DNA of 64,000 nt from Oopsacas minuta (lineage: Eukaryota > Porifera > Hexactinellida > Lyssacinosida > Leucopsacidae). The notes beneath the pieces are model-generated. The model was given only the letters and a program-made list of their open reading frames with translations. It searched no databases and had not been told where the DNA came from. Below, piece after piece: positions 13,219 through 24,650 of this stretch. The stretch covers positions 744,001 to 808,000 of the forward strand of contig JAKMXF010000365.1 in assembly GCA_024704765.1 (NCBI GenBank). Reading direction: 5' to 3'. Positions within the stretch are counted from its first letter, which is position 1. Each line of letters begins with the position of its first letter. A program made the translations under genes and the position numbers.

Positions 13219-13758
13219 TCAGTGGGATATATTCCTAGATAAGGAAATAAGTTAGAAGGGGGAAAATAGGAACAGGAGAAGAAAAAATAAAATACAATGC
13301 CGAAAACCATTTGATTACACTTTGAAAGGTATCTGTTTGGTTTGATAAGAATCAATCAATATGCCTATATGGTGTTAATTTACGAACCAATAGTATTATC
13401 ATACAAATAATACACCAACACATGACCGTGAAAATTAGAAATCAATAAGCAATTGTATGACTAGCTTACTATCGAGGAATACACCATTATTATTTGTTTG
13501 TTAGTGGCACATTCTACTAGGATAATCTTGTTGTTAAGGTAAGGTGGTTGTGACTTGCGAATTGCAACCTTCCAAGGCTTTATCTAGGTTATCTTAAGCT
13601 TAATTCATCTCAGAAAATATCGCTATCTCTGCAAAAATTTAAAAACGAAATGATATATAATTCCTATTTCAATGTACAAAATAGAAAATGCAATACATAT
13701 TATCAGGCAATTAATCAATATTTATACAACCGGATACTGTCTATTCGATATACACAAA
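13219..13758. other. Spacer between uridine phosphorylase and HPS5
   Basis: 540 bp between the first coding exon of uridine phosphorylase and the HPS5 stop. It holds the UPP promoter/5' UTR and the HPS5 3' UTR. I see nothing else. Confidence 0.6.
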
Positions 13759-16700
13759 CTAAACAATAGATTCAGATAAGCATAGAGTACAGGCTTCTTC
13801 TAGCAGACAAGCTTTATGATAGGAGTGACCTATTAAACAAAGTGTAGTAGTAGAACCTCTTTAATACTTACACGAGCCGACCTTCGAAATTTATACATAT
13901 AAACCGGAGCAATATCAATTGAAAAACCATCGTGTTAACCGTGTTCGTATTAACGAGGTTCCACTGTGTATGATAAAATGGATGTACAAACTTACCACAA
14001 GCAAACATTTGAATATCAGAAGGAAGGACAGGAAGAGGTGACATGATATCTGTAAAACAACTCTGACATCTAAATCTAACATAATATACATTAGCACATA
14101 GACTAGGTACTGTTATTTAGTAGTAGTGTAACAATTAATGAGAATAAACTCACTCATTCCGTTTAGCTCTAATGCCCCATTGATGCCCAGAGGTTTCTAG
14201 CGTAAAACTACTCTACAAGTCATAACAAATTAGCAAATATAATATCAGTTTAATGAATTCTTAAGGTATATACCTTTCTAGAAGATATGTTCTCATGCAA
14301 TAGAAACTATAAACCAATAGTGATATATTAAATAATAATTTATAATGTTGATTATTAATATTCGAGATTTTACCTGGAGTGATATCGCGTTAGGTTTCTG
14401 CTTCCATAACTCCTCATCAAGTCTCTCAAGAAGATGGAAAGCTATTTTACTAAATAAATAGAAAATAAAATAAGTAAGATAACTAACAAATAAATAATTG
14501 TAAATCGCTATACGTATGTGTACCTCTTTTCTTTATTGACATTACTGATTTGAACTAATTTCAACAATATTTCGTAAGGAAACCATGTTTTAATACTCGT
14601 AGTTTTCTCCAGAGGCGGTAAGATATCTCTCAATATCTCTATTACTGATAAGCAACCAATCTCTCTAACAGCTAGTCTCAATATTTGAGATATTCTATCA
14701 CTTATATCTTCTCTAGCTGCATGTGAGAATTCAGCATCAAATACTGATAAGAACATATGTATTGTCAGTTTCCAGTCAGATAGTGAATTAGGATATTTCG
14801 CTGTATATAAATACTAATATTAATCGTAATTTGATTGTTGGAGAATTACAATAAAATAACTTACCCCAAGCTGAATTAGACTGCTTTAATAAAGAATTGT
14901 CATGTAGCTGTAGGAGAATAACAGTAGCTTCCTCTTTACGATTCAACATGAAGTAACATGATATTACTCCCAGCCAGAAACTATACAGACACAATATTTA
15001 ATAAGATAATATAATGATTGCATATCAGACATTTCACGTAATTATAATGGTAAACATTAGGGAGATACTTGGGTATTTAACTAACCAGTGCTGCTTGAAG
15101 TGAGCTAGACATTCTTCAGCTAGTTCAGTAGGAATAACATTACAATTAAATATTAACTCCCAAACTCGTTTGTATTTCCACTCCAGCTGATGAGAATTAG
15201 GCCTGCAATTAGAATAAGGTAATCTCACTGCAATGTTAAGAATGTAAATACAAGCTACTATAATCACCTTGGTAAATTGATGTTGTTATCGATACTGAGC
15301 TCGTTCAGAGTGGGTAAGAATTGTAGAGACAGACAACTCCATGCTATAAAGCTATCATGGTCAGTAGTGAATGCTGTCTTTAATAAACTGAATAAATATA
15401 AATATTTATTTCAAAATAATAAAAGAATTAAATCGGATAAAATTCAGATAAACACCTAGAATTGTATGCAAACTCATCAACTGATAAGAAGAGTCCCTCC
15501 ATATACTCAAGGTAAATCTGTGATTGTGGGTGAGACTGTAACTTGTGTGTAGATTCTGTATTACTGAATAGAATAGAGAATATTTCCCAGGGAAGAATAC
15601 AGGGAAACTTTCTAACACATAACTCTATTCCACTCTGTAAATCTCTAATAGAATAATACTATAATTTACAGCAGTATTATTTTAATAATACGGATTTACT
15701 TGTGAATTTGTAAAGGAAATGATTGAGACTCTATATCCAAGAGTTCTGGTGATGAGAGGTCACTAATCGGTTCTTTAAAGTCTATAAAAATAAATATTTT
15801 TATTTTAATTGGGAATTATTATAGCTTCATAATTGCATGTATAAATAATTATAATATCCCACCTTGTAATCCTCTGGAGTATAGAGAGTATACTCTTTTC
15901 CTATCAAGCGTGTACTGTTGAGTTAGGTAGCATCGAACCTCTGAGATAGGAAGGAAGGGAGCTTGTAAAAAGAAGAAGTTAGAAGGATCAGAAGAAGCAG
16001 GTGAAACAGTTGGTATTAGAGGATTAGGAAATGAGATAGATTGCCAGCAGCAAGATAACATAGCAGATATAGCTAGTTGCTGTAGAGTATTGAAATGAGA
16101 GGAAGTGGATAAACAGGAGAGTATGGTGATGGTATGAGAACCAGGAAGAGAAGAGGTTGGAACAGAGGTTATAAGGCAAATAAATGAAGAAAGCCAGGAT
16201 GAGATGAGTTGAGAATTTGAAGATAAATCATCTTCTGAAGATTCAAGGTCTCCCCTAATTAAGAATATAATTACACAAAGTAATACTCGCAGAACATGTT
16301 CGAAAACTAATCTTGCTGTAAGAAACGTATTTCCCTGAAAAAGTTTTTTTTCGTGACGACGATCGACGATGCCCCAGCACTCAATTTCGTGTAGTACCCA
16401 CAGGCGCATTTTCGGGGATTTTTGCATATTAATAATATTATAAATACTAAATTATAATCACGTTAATCGTACCATTTGTGGAAGAAAACTTTCGAATTAA
16501 TGAACATCACCCAAACAATACTGTAGGAGATTACATTTGAACAAACATTGGTGTACTTCGATTAACAAGTAAAACATGTGTAAATGCAGTAATGATATAT
16601 TTAGTACAATTGTATTCAGCTCTTTGTCACCAATGTAGACAATTTCCTGACTACATTGTACGTTTAGCTTACCAAATTTGTTCAGAAGTCAGAGTAAAAT

Positions 16701-19700
16701 CTTCAAATATTTTGTTGTTTTTAGAAAGTTCTACAAGATCAGATTCCTTAACTTTGTCTGTATTATAATCAGGAGAGTGTACAGTTTCTGAGACACCATC
16801 CTGGGGGATAACAGAGTCTGTTTTCTTGGAGAGGTGTGTATCTGTAGATTGAATTTCTGTCTTAGATTCACGCTTTTTCTGCTTTTTCTTACGCTCCGAT
16901 CTAATACATGAATAAATACGAATAAATATATAAATAGAACAAACCATACCTTGGTATATGTTGAGATATTGGAGAATCGTCAAGCTGAATAGAACTTCTA
17001 AAGGAGAGAAATATTCTAAGTTATTATAAATAAACGCGGTTATATCTTAAATACCTCTCAGATTCCATGCTAATATCCTTAAATATATCAGTTGAATAAG
17101 GATCTAGTTCTGAGGATGGTTCAAATACAATTTCATTCTCACACTCACTTCTACTTCGAGGCAGATTTCTAACTTCTCTTCCACCAGAGGAACGCTCCTT
17201 CTTGCTCCTTTTCCGTACCAACTTAGGACTCCTGTTTGAAGTAAGATCTCCATCTTTCAAACTCTGTGTCTTCCTGATACGAGAAACCTTCGGGAACGGT
17301 AGACTATTTTCATCAAAAGAGTTCTTAATAATTCCAACAGAATATACAGCCTCTAGCTCAATACTCTGTTGAGTGAGACTATCTTCCTCTCTAATAGTGG
17401 GGGGATCAAGATACTCAGTACTCCCTCCTTCTGATAATGGTTTGATATCTTTATCAAGCACAATACCAGATGCTTGATCTGAGGATTTATCCAATTCTTG
17501 AGTTTGATTATTAGTATCTGAATAAATCTGTACAATTTCTTCATTATCAATAACTTCAGATATGATTTGTTGTTGCTCTTCTAATGGCATTATCTGTGTT
17601 ATGTGTTCATCAGGTGTAATACAAGCAGTAGATTCTACTGGTGTACTTAGTTCTTGTTGAGGTGATTCGATACTGAGGATTTGTTTCTCAATAGATGGCG
17701 AAATAGCAGTAAATTCAGAATCAGGAACTTGCTATAAGAATATAAGATAATATTAAATTTAGCTGGTAATATACATGAACACAAGGCCAATAAAGAAACT
17801 AGATAGCATGATGCCACACCTCTGCAGACGTCTTCTCATCATGAATAACATCAGCTGTCCCTCCTGAGCTCTCACCAAATTCTAACAGAATCTATAAGCA
17901 AGTCAGAAATTAATAAAGTTGCAAAGGTATTCTATTGTTATCCCACTTCACTAATTTGAGATTGTAGTTTTAACTGTGAGAGAGCTTTAACCAGTTGAGT
18001 ACAGTGGAGTAGAGACGTGCAACGTATCTGTATGGGATCCCCCTGACTTATCCAAATATCATTCTCAAACACCTGTAAATCTTGTATCTCTAAATTAATA
18101 AATAAATTAGAAATACCGAAATTTGTTATTCAAATTTGTTATTAGAACCTTGAAACAAACTAAGAGAGTATAATTACATTACATTATGTCATACAGAAGT
18201 ATTCTTGACTAGTATATTGATTTAACTGACTCAGAAAATAATAGATAAAGTTATTATAAGCATTCAGTTGGCTGGAATTATTCTTTTCCCCTTTTATCTT
18301 CAACATTTTCTTAACCTGCTTTCTCACTATTGTTTGGGTGAGCTCCACGATCAATATTTGCATTTCTACTTACTTCCTGTTTGCCCTCATGATCCATAAT
18401 TGTACCTATATCCTTGGAAGATGGAGCTCTTCCCTGATCCGAAATATTTTCGCCTGGAGCTGGTTCTTCATTTTCCTCATGTTGTTGAGGAATATTTCTC
18501 ATATTAACAACATCTGGCATAGCTATCTCAACACTTTTATCATTGTTAGTATCAATTTGAATTGCATTAACATTATCAGTAACAAATGGAGTAGGTAGAA
18601 TTGTCTGTTGAGGGTGAGAAGAGCTAGAAACAGACCTGAAGAAATAGAGCTGGAATCCCACAGCCAGGAGAATATGCAGCAGTAAGATAGCTCCAATAAC
18701 ACCGTATGCTATCTTCTGTCTATCTCTCTTGATAACAGGCCAGAAGGATATAGCCAGTACAGCACCTGATAGAACAGCTGCTAACAAAGTAATAATCCAT
18801 TGTATTGTTATGAAGCGTATTAATACTGTCCATAAGATAGATACAGGTATGTAGATAGATAGAGAGTAACCGTATAGAGTAATCATGCTGAATACAGAGT
18901 GAGTGTTACTCTGTCCTACTCGCCAGGCTAACACACCCCACAATACAATAGGTACAATCCATGTATAGACAAATAGGATAGTAGCAAGAGAAGTAACTTC
19001 TTCAAATTGAAATGTCCAACTGGAGTGGCCATAATTTCCAAAGTATTTCGCGATATTACCAGACATTGAAGCAGTCACTATGAGTGTGATACACACCCAC
19101 AGGGGTCCGTACAAGTCTGGGTTACTGGAGATAACGTCAATAAACCCCTTACGGTTTGGTATCATAGAGCTGAGGATACGATGTCCTACGTCATTTGTAG
19201 TAACATTAAAAAACTGCTGATAGTATTCAAGCTTCCAGAACATCTTAGAAGATGTTGTAGTAATTGGTTTCTCTTCCTCTTTAGCTTGTTGAGGCTGATC
19301 TAGCTCTACGAATGCGTCCGTCATTGGTAATAATTATACAAGCTAGATTGTATAGAAATGTATAGTCAATACAGTATGTGATAAGTTGTGCTTGAATTTA
19401 TGAATTATCATAATAATTATGTAAAGGTTCTAGTATTGGGATTTCCAAATTGGTATTACAGTGGAACCTGCATAATCCAGAAGAACTCTATAATCCTAAT
19501 GTTTCAAATCTATAATAGCTTCCGACAATACAAATTCAACTGCATAATCCCATAATTTGAAATCTGACACAATTTTCATGCCCCAACGAGTTTCGGATTA
19601 TATAGCTTACACTGTGGGTCAAGATGAGGACAGGGAGTAAAAGATAACATAACAATAAGTGACAATACGTATCTTTGGATAGGAATGGGATTGAGAACAA

Positions 19701-22700
19701 TGTACGAGAATATCATCACATACCTTCAATAAAAGAGTGTTGAGTGATTATATTGCTGACTAGATTCAGAAGATATATCGTGTTAGCATTCCATGCAACC
19801 AAGTGATCACTAGGGAGAATATTAAATTATTAATATAATTACAGATTTCCTGTTGCTAATAAAGATTTGAATTAAAAGAAAGTCAGCCATCGATTGCTAA
19901 CTCACATGTACTAACTTGATAACTCTTATCCTCTTGAAGATGTTGGGGATATTCTGATCTCCTGGCGTCTCCTCTTCAGGTCTCTCTGATCTCCTCTGAC
20001 CATATATGGGAGTGATTTTAACTCCATTGAGAAGATCCTTGAGTTTATATGTAAGCACTACTTTACCATCAAGAGATGCCTACAAGAACATGTTAGTACA
20101 TAATATTATACTAATACAGCATAAAGGAATATTATTATTATTATTATTATTCTTATTATTAGTATTAACCTTCCATATCCTAGCTTTAGGACGAGCAGAC
20201 AGTATCAGAGTATGATTAGGAATTGATTGTGTGTCTCGGTAGAAACAAGCACCAAATAAACCATCTCTACAAAACATAGATCATACAAAATGTGCAAAAT
20301 TAAAGACTGATTTCTATGTTCTAAGAGCATTCAGTATATGACTTAATTTTCAAATCAAAATTATATTCGGGGAATCAAAACGAACCTTTCTTGAGAGCCA
20401 ACATAAGTCACCTCCTCTCTAGAACGATGAATGTTAAAAATACGTATTATACTTTTGTAGCATAAACGTAATTGGAAAATACCTTTTCAGATTCATTATA
20501 GCAGATTTGTGCTTGCAAGAAACTAACAAATGATCATTGTCATAATCCTACGGAATGCAAAAAAAGAAATAATTTCTTATTCTTGAATTGACTAGGATAG
20601 GCCTAATCCCTTCTTCATTAAATAAAAGTTAGAACGCAACAATCATCAAATAACTGAAAAGATGAATTACGAATATACTAAGAAAGTGCTATTAATACTG
20701 GCTCTAATCTTCATGATTTCAGCTCCATTAGCTAAAGGACAAGATGAAGAGGAAGATACAAGTGGATTTATCGCAGAGCTGAGAGATGAAGACTTTGACT
20801 TGGTTATAACAAGATACAAGACACGAATAATATTAATAACATTAAGCTCTCTGTTAATTTGCTATGTATGCTGTGCAGCAGTATGTTTCTTACCTAGCAT
20901 TAGCGTAATGGTATGTGGATGTAGAGTTATGGCAGATGAAGTAGGAAGCAAGACGAAATGTACTAGAGAACCTGATAACAATGCTGTAGTGGTTATAGAG
21001 AGGAGAGGAGACGTAGAGATGTGTAGGACTGAACAAGTACAATTACCAGTGATAGAACATGGACCACAACCAAGAATAAACCCATATCATAATACAGCAA
21101 TGGTTAATTCTGGAAATGTGCAACCATACTTAACATTCACACAGGAGAAAGTTAATGTAAATAGGAAAATGTCTGATGGAAGGCAATCGATTGACTATAG
21201 CAGAGACGGTATTTCTGTTGATGAGATTGGAATTGAGAACACTAAAAGGTACAACTTTCTTTCCATGGATGATTTGAACAAGATAGAGAAGAGAGCTAAA
21301 GAGTACAGTCTGAAGCGAGTAGAGATGGGAGAAAGTAAAGTATGAAATCGTACGAGATGAAGATTACAAAGATGTAATTGGTAATTATATATATATATTT
21401 ATGTATTCGAAAAAGTACTGAGAATTCAAAACTTATTGTTTTTCTAATTGATTAAAATTATGAGTGATATTCAATTGTAATTATTTGAGCAGAAACAACT
21501 GTAAGTGGTGTATATGCTGAAATATATATATATATATATATATATACAAGCCAAAGGCTCGTCGCTTCGCGATGAACTCGAAGCATTGCGCCTCGGGTAT
21601 CCATTATTCCCCTGAATGACGGCCCCCCTGTGAGTATTATAATACTACTCAAAGGGTATAATATATTATAAAACAATGTAATCCACAAATATACGTATAT
21701 GGCATAAATATTTTGAATTATTGTAAGATCAACCCTCGTTGTAGCCGTTGAGAGCAAGTGTCTACGTAAATTTGGAGATTTTGCTAATTTGTTTACTTTA
21801 TATTCATAAAGACAACAATAAATTTACATATGATTAACTTGAAAATAAGAAAATCGGACCTCAGCATGTTTGATATATTTATTGAAGTTTGTTGAATTCC
21901 ACGTATTTACTTCTTTTTGTTAAACACGATAAATATACACCGTTATATGAGAATTTCAAAATTGCATACGGTAAATCCTTTCGTTGACAACGGACAAACG
22001 AACAATAATTGAGACTTAATAATATTGATATATCTAACTCTAGTCTCAAGACCAGCGGTTCGCAACCCTTTTCACCAGTTTTAACACATTCGGGCGACCC
22101 CCTCATTAACCGCAATACAAATTTGAGACCGTGTGACCCCCTGCTGTCGTGCGTGAACCGCCAAGGGGTCAATGGACCCCAGGTTTGGAATCGCTGCACT
22201 AGTCACTAGACCAATGCATAATTAGTTCTGCAAATACATATATGAAGCAAAATACTTCAAGAGAAATTCACCGATTCAGTAATTCTATATTAACACCATC
22301 CAAGAGAAGTTAATTGCAGTAACTATTGAATATACCGCTTTAACATGAGTGAATTAGGCTGTAGGCTGTAGCAACATTTAAATACTCGATATAATTATTA
22401 AAGTTATTACAATTCCAGCTATGTTTAAGATATACAACTTAGTATTTATTACGTGTATTCTGTTTGTGTTTTATTCACCAAATATCACTGAAGGACTATA
22501 TAGTCAAGGAGGAGATACTAATCAGCTGACTGAATTACCCAACAAACTTGAGAAAAGATCGGAATTAGGAGAGAGAAATCAAACAGAACCTAAAGATATT
22601 CCAGAGGAAGAATTAGAAAGAGATGTGATTATATCTGTGCTGATTGTGGCATTTATCATCCCTGTAATATTTGGTGGAATTATGTTGCTTTGTAGACTTA

Positions 22701-24495
22701 GAACTTGCATTAGTAAGAAGAGACGTGTACGTAAAATACAGCAACAAGTTGAAGAGAATGTGTATAACGATAGCTTGATGGTAATCAGGAAGATGGGGCC
22801 TGTACAACTACACAATTCATTTCCCCAATTTATTAACGGTATAGCACGAGAAGAGATGCAATGCTATATGAATAGAAGTGCAATAATTAGGGAGTATATG
22901 AACACAAGTGGTATGCGTAATAATCCAGAGACAGGGCAGATTGAAGGACACGAGGATAGCGCACCAAACACCCAACCCCAAATTATACCTATGCCGATGA
23001 TAGCAATACAATATCCTAGTCCTGTGATAGGAACATCAAATAATAACTACAATTCCCCATCAGAAGAATTTAACAATAACTTGTATCCACAATTACCACT
23101 TAACTTTAAGAATGGAAGTCCTATGTTCCCAATGCCGAAAAACTCAACTCCTAGATCTCCCACTGGCGTAAAAATGTCTCCTGAACGACGTCCTTCGAGC
23201 CGGGAAACACCAGATCGTGCTTGTCATCAGAAAAGCTTAGATCTACTCAAACAAATAACTATGTCTTCTCCTCCTAATTATTACCTCGTTAATAAGAACA
23301 GGGATTCTGTTGGCAAGAGTTTACCTTGTCTGTTACACGGACATAAAAATAGCCCCTATACCGGATTAAACGTGAATATTAGCGGAGCTGTGACTATGAA
23401 GGATAGAAGTGCTAGTGAGAGTGATATTTCTAATTAAAATTTATTCGTTGTTCTTAATTCAAATTTTAGTAAATTGTGTAAAACTCCGTAATATAGTGAA
23501 TTGAACTTTATTGTTCCCTCTTCTATGCAAATTTGTAACAATTAAACAGAATCAAATTATTCAATTATTTTACTCACCAATTGAACTACTGGAGTTTCAC
23601 AAACTAATATTATTCCTGGTTTCCTCAGACGTATACCTCCTGTTGAAGAGAGAACAGTGCGTGGTAACTATGTAAATAATCATAAACAATTATTCATATT
23701 TTACAGGAAATTCAAAAAAATTCGTTAATTAAAATAAATCAACTAACCACTCCTGGCATATGCGCTACTGATATTTTCCCATTAGTATCTCCAATGAACA
23801 GCTGTTGTCCCTTATTATCCCATATCATATCACTGATAATACTTCCTTTATGCTCGGAAATTTCTAGAATTTTCTATAAAGGAATATAATACAAATAATA
23901 GAATAGACAACACAATTCAGTTACCTCTCAAATATTATACAAACAAACATAGCACGAAATCGCAATTGTCTGAGTCTTTCCATAGCTTAGCGATCGATTA
24001 CAAATTTACCTTTGAAGATTGTAATTGGCTGATATTGAGTTCCCATACAATTGCAACTCCACATCTAAAAATATGTATTATTAGATTATAGCAAGAAACA
24101 ATAAGGTAAAAACTCATACCCTGTTCCAACTGCTAAACATCTGCCATCAGGGGAGAACCGGACCATCTGTATATCTCGTTCCTAGAGAACAAACCTAGAT
24201 TGACTAATCGTGACATTGATTATGCCATAGAATTTTCGAATTCTCTTGCTACATGTCAATCTTTACTAACCTTATTTGGTATAAAACTAATATAGCTGAT
24301 CGGATCTTTAACGAACACATACGCAGCCCCAGTATTAGCTCCTAACACGATCAGATTACTAGACACAGCAAAACACGAGTACTTAATCCGTAATGATGTA
24401 TTAATGGGTGTGTACAGTTTCTTAACAATATCCCTAACTTCTAAAGGCAGGTATACATCTCTTAGAGTAGATTCTGTTATAATGCTAGCTGCCAT
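13759..24495 (-). CDS. HPS5: HPS5 (BLOC-2 subunit) with C-terminal RING-like finger, 27 coding exons
   Basis: HPS5 is a BLOC-2 subunit directing cargo to lysosome-related organelles. Exons complement(13759..13829, 13996..14075, 14154..14212, 14274..14306, 14374..14449, 14524..14800, 14865..14980, 15086..15202, 15268..15387, 15456..15644, 15700..15781, 15863..16254, 16673..16900, 16950..16997, 17055..17731, 17820..17891, 17947..18089, 19724..19809, 19916..20079, 20170..20266, 20386..20418, 20483..20547, 23578..23667, 23748..23873, 24010..24064, 24120..24181, 24271..24495) give 1260 residues (human about 1129). An N-terminal WD-type propeller includes VGSQERDGLFGACFY and SARPKARIWK, aligning with vertebrate HPS5. 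A disordered acidic middle and an alpha-solenoid (KFPCILPWEIF, FWLGVISCYFM) follow. After the usual end, three exons add RCQSC...FACGHSYHKACL...CTLC, a RING-like C/H pattern. All phases close. Introns host three other genes. Confidence 0.92.
13847..13965. mobile_element. Pogo/Tigger-like MITE in an HPS5 intron
   Basis: About 119 bp. The right end reads, in complement, CAGTGGAACCTCGTTAATAC; the left end contains TAGTAGAACCTCTTTAATAC, so the two ends are imperfect inverted repeats. The CAGTGGAACCTCG start is typical of pogo/Tigger-derived MITEs. It sits in the last HPS5 intron, directly between the two exons that encode the RING-like finger. Confidence 0.6.
18311..19324 (-). CDS. YIPF1: YIPF1/YIPF2-type Yip1-domain protein, intronless, nested in HPS5
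   Basis: 337 residues in a single open frame. YIPF1/2 proteins are Golgi/TGN membrane proteins with a cytosolic N-terminus that associate with YIPF6 and Rab GTPases. Conserved blocks: FWKLEYYQQFFNVTTNDV, SNPDLYGPLWVCITLI, YTWIVPIVLWGVLAWR, YGYSLSIYIPVSILW and SFWPVIKRD. Five hydrophobic helices run between about residues 70 and 230. The C-terminal tail (about 110 residues, acidic and asparagine-rich) is longer than in human YIPF1. The whole gene lies inside HPS5 intron 18090-19723 on the same strand, so the HPS5 transcript must splice over it. The absence of introns contrasts with the host. YIPF1 and YIPF2 cannot be distinguished. Confidence 0.92.
   Translation of the reverse strand: MTDAFVELDQPQQAKEEEKPITTTSSKMFWKLEYYQQFFNVTTNDVGHRILSSMIPNRKGFIDVISSNPDLYGPLWVCITLIVTASMSGNIAKYFGNYGHSSWTFQFEEVTSLATILFVYTWIVPIVLWGVLAWRVGQSNTHSVFSMITLYGYSLSIYIPVSILWTVLIRFITIQWIITLLAAVLSGAVLAISFWPVIKRDRQKIAYGVIGAILLLHILLAVGFQLYFFRSVSSSSHPQQTILPTPFVTDNVNAIQIDTNNDKSVEIAMPDVVNMRNIPQQHEENEEPAPGENISDQGRAPSSKDIGTIMDHEGKQEVSRNANIDRGAHPNNSEKAG
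19459..19615. mobile_element. Pogo/Tigger-like MITE, 157 bp
   Basis: Begins CAGTGGAACCTGCATAATCC after a TA dinucleotide; the right end in complement reads CAGTGTAAGCTATATAATCC. No coding capacity. It lies in the HPS5 intron just upstream of the nested YIPF gene and shares its left-end motif with the copy at 13847-13965. Confidence 0.65.
20130..20161. repeat. (ATT)n microsatellite
   Basis: Roughly ten ATT units with one interruption, in a short HPS5 intron directly downstream of exon 20170-20266 (minus strand). Confidence 0.85.
20662..21345 (+). CDS. Unknown single-pass membrane protein A, nested in HPS5 intron
   Basis: 227 residues in a single exon; I recognise no family. A hydrophobic signal peptide (residues about 8-26, KVLLILALIFMISAPLAKG) is followed by a very short acidic ectodomain of about 30 residues. 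A transmembrane helix at about 56-84 is rich in Cys and Ile (RIILITLSSLLICYVCCAAV), and the cytoplasmic tail is about 140 residues. The tail contains cysteines just under the membrane (possible palmitoylation) and INPYHNT, which fits a Y-x-N Grb2-type SH2 site if phosphorylated; that is inference. The gene is on the strand opposite HPS5 within intron 20548-23577, next to a second gene of the same architecture. The codon-level integrity and signal/TM layout argue that it is real. Confidence 0.7.
   Translation: MNYEYTKKVLLILALIFMISAPLAKGQDEEEDTSGFIAELRDEDFDLVITRYKTRIILITLSSLLICYVCCAAVCFLPSISVMVCGCRVMADEVGSKTKCTREPDNNAVVVIERRGDVEMCRTEQVQLPVIEHGPQPRINPYHNTAMVNSGNVQPYLTFTQEKVNVNRKMSDGRQSIDYSRDGISVDEIGIENTKRYNFLSMDDLNKIEKRAKEYSLKRVEMGESKV
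21521..21546. repeat. (TA)n microsatellite
   Basis: Uninterrupted TA dinucleotides immediately before a GC-richer 60-bp patch, in the HPS5 host intron between the two nested membrane-protein genes. Confidence 0.85.
22053..22196. mobile_element. hAT-like MITE, 144 bp
   Basis: Left end CAGCGGTTCGCAACC; right end in complement CAGCGATTCCAAACC. Flanking 8-mers CTCAAGAC and CACTAGTC match at 5 of 8 positions, a decayed target duplication. Ends of this form (CAGnGGTTCnnAACC) are widespread in hAT elements. It lies between the two membrane-protein genes in the HPS5 intron. A second copy of the family is at 36449-36599. Confidence 0.65.
22421..23437 (+). CDS. Unknown single-pass membrane protein B, nested in HPS5 intron
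   Basis: 338 residues in a single exon; no family recognised. The layout repeats that of membrane protein A. A signal peptide (residues about 5-27, ending in NITEG) is followed by a short charged ectodomain of about 40 residues with an N-Q-T sequon. A transmembrane helix at about 70-91 (VIISVLIVAFIIPVIFGGIM) leads to a basic stop-transfer (KKRRVRK) and a long cytoplasmic tail of about 240 residues rich in Pro, Asn and Ser. The tail has several S/T-P sites and proline-rich stretches that could bind SH3 or WW domains (inference). The two genes are tandem, both intronless and both antisense to HPS5. I cannot see convincing sequence identity between them, so common descent is only suggested by architecture. 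Confidence 0.7.
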   Translation: MFKIYNLVFITCILFVFYSPNITEGLYSQGGDTNQLTELPNKLEKRSELGERNQTEPKDIPEEELERDVIISVLIVAFIIPVIFGGIMLLCRLRTCISKKRRVRKIQQQVEENVYNDSLMVIRKMGPVQLHNSFPQFINGIAREEMQCYMNRSAIIREYMNTSGMRNNPETGQIEGHEDSAPNTQPQIIPMPMIAIQYPSPVIGTSNNNYNSPSEEFNNNLYPQLPLNFKNGSPMFPMPKNSTPRSPTGVKMSPERRPSSRETPDRACHQKSLDLLKQITMSSPPNYYLVNKNRDSVGKSLPCLLHGHKNSPYTGLNVNISGAVTMKDRSASESDISN

Positions 24496-24650
24496 TTCAT
24501 TATATCTGCAAGACAAATAGCATAACAACCAAACAGGGTCAATGAAATTTACCAAGAAAATTATGCAGTACGGATAATATCAGGCTTATATATTAAACAA
24601 ATTTCTATTGTAAAATAACGAATACAGTATATTTAGTTGCTCGTTTGCAT

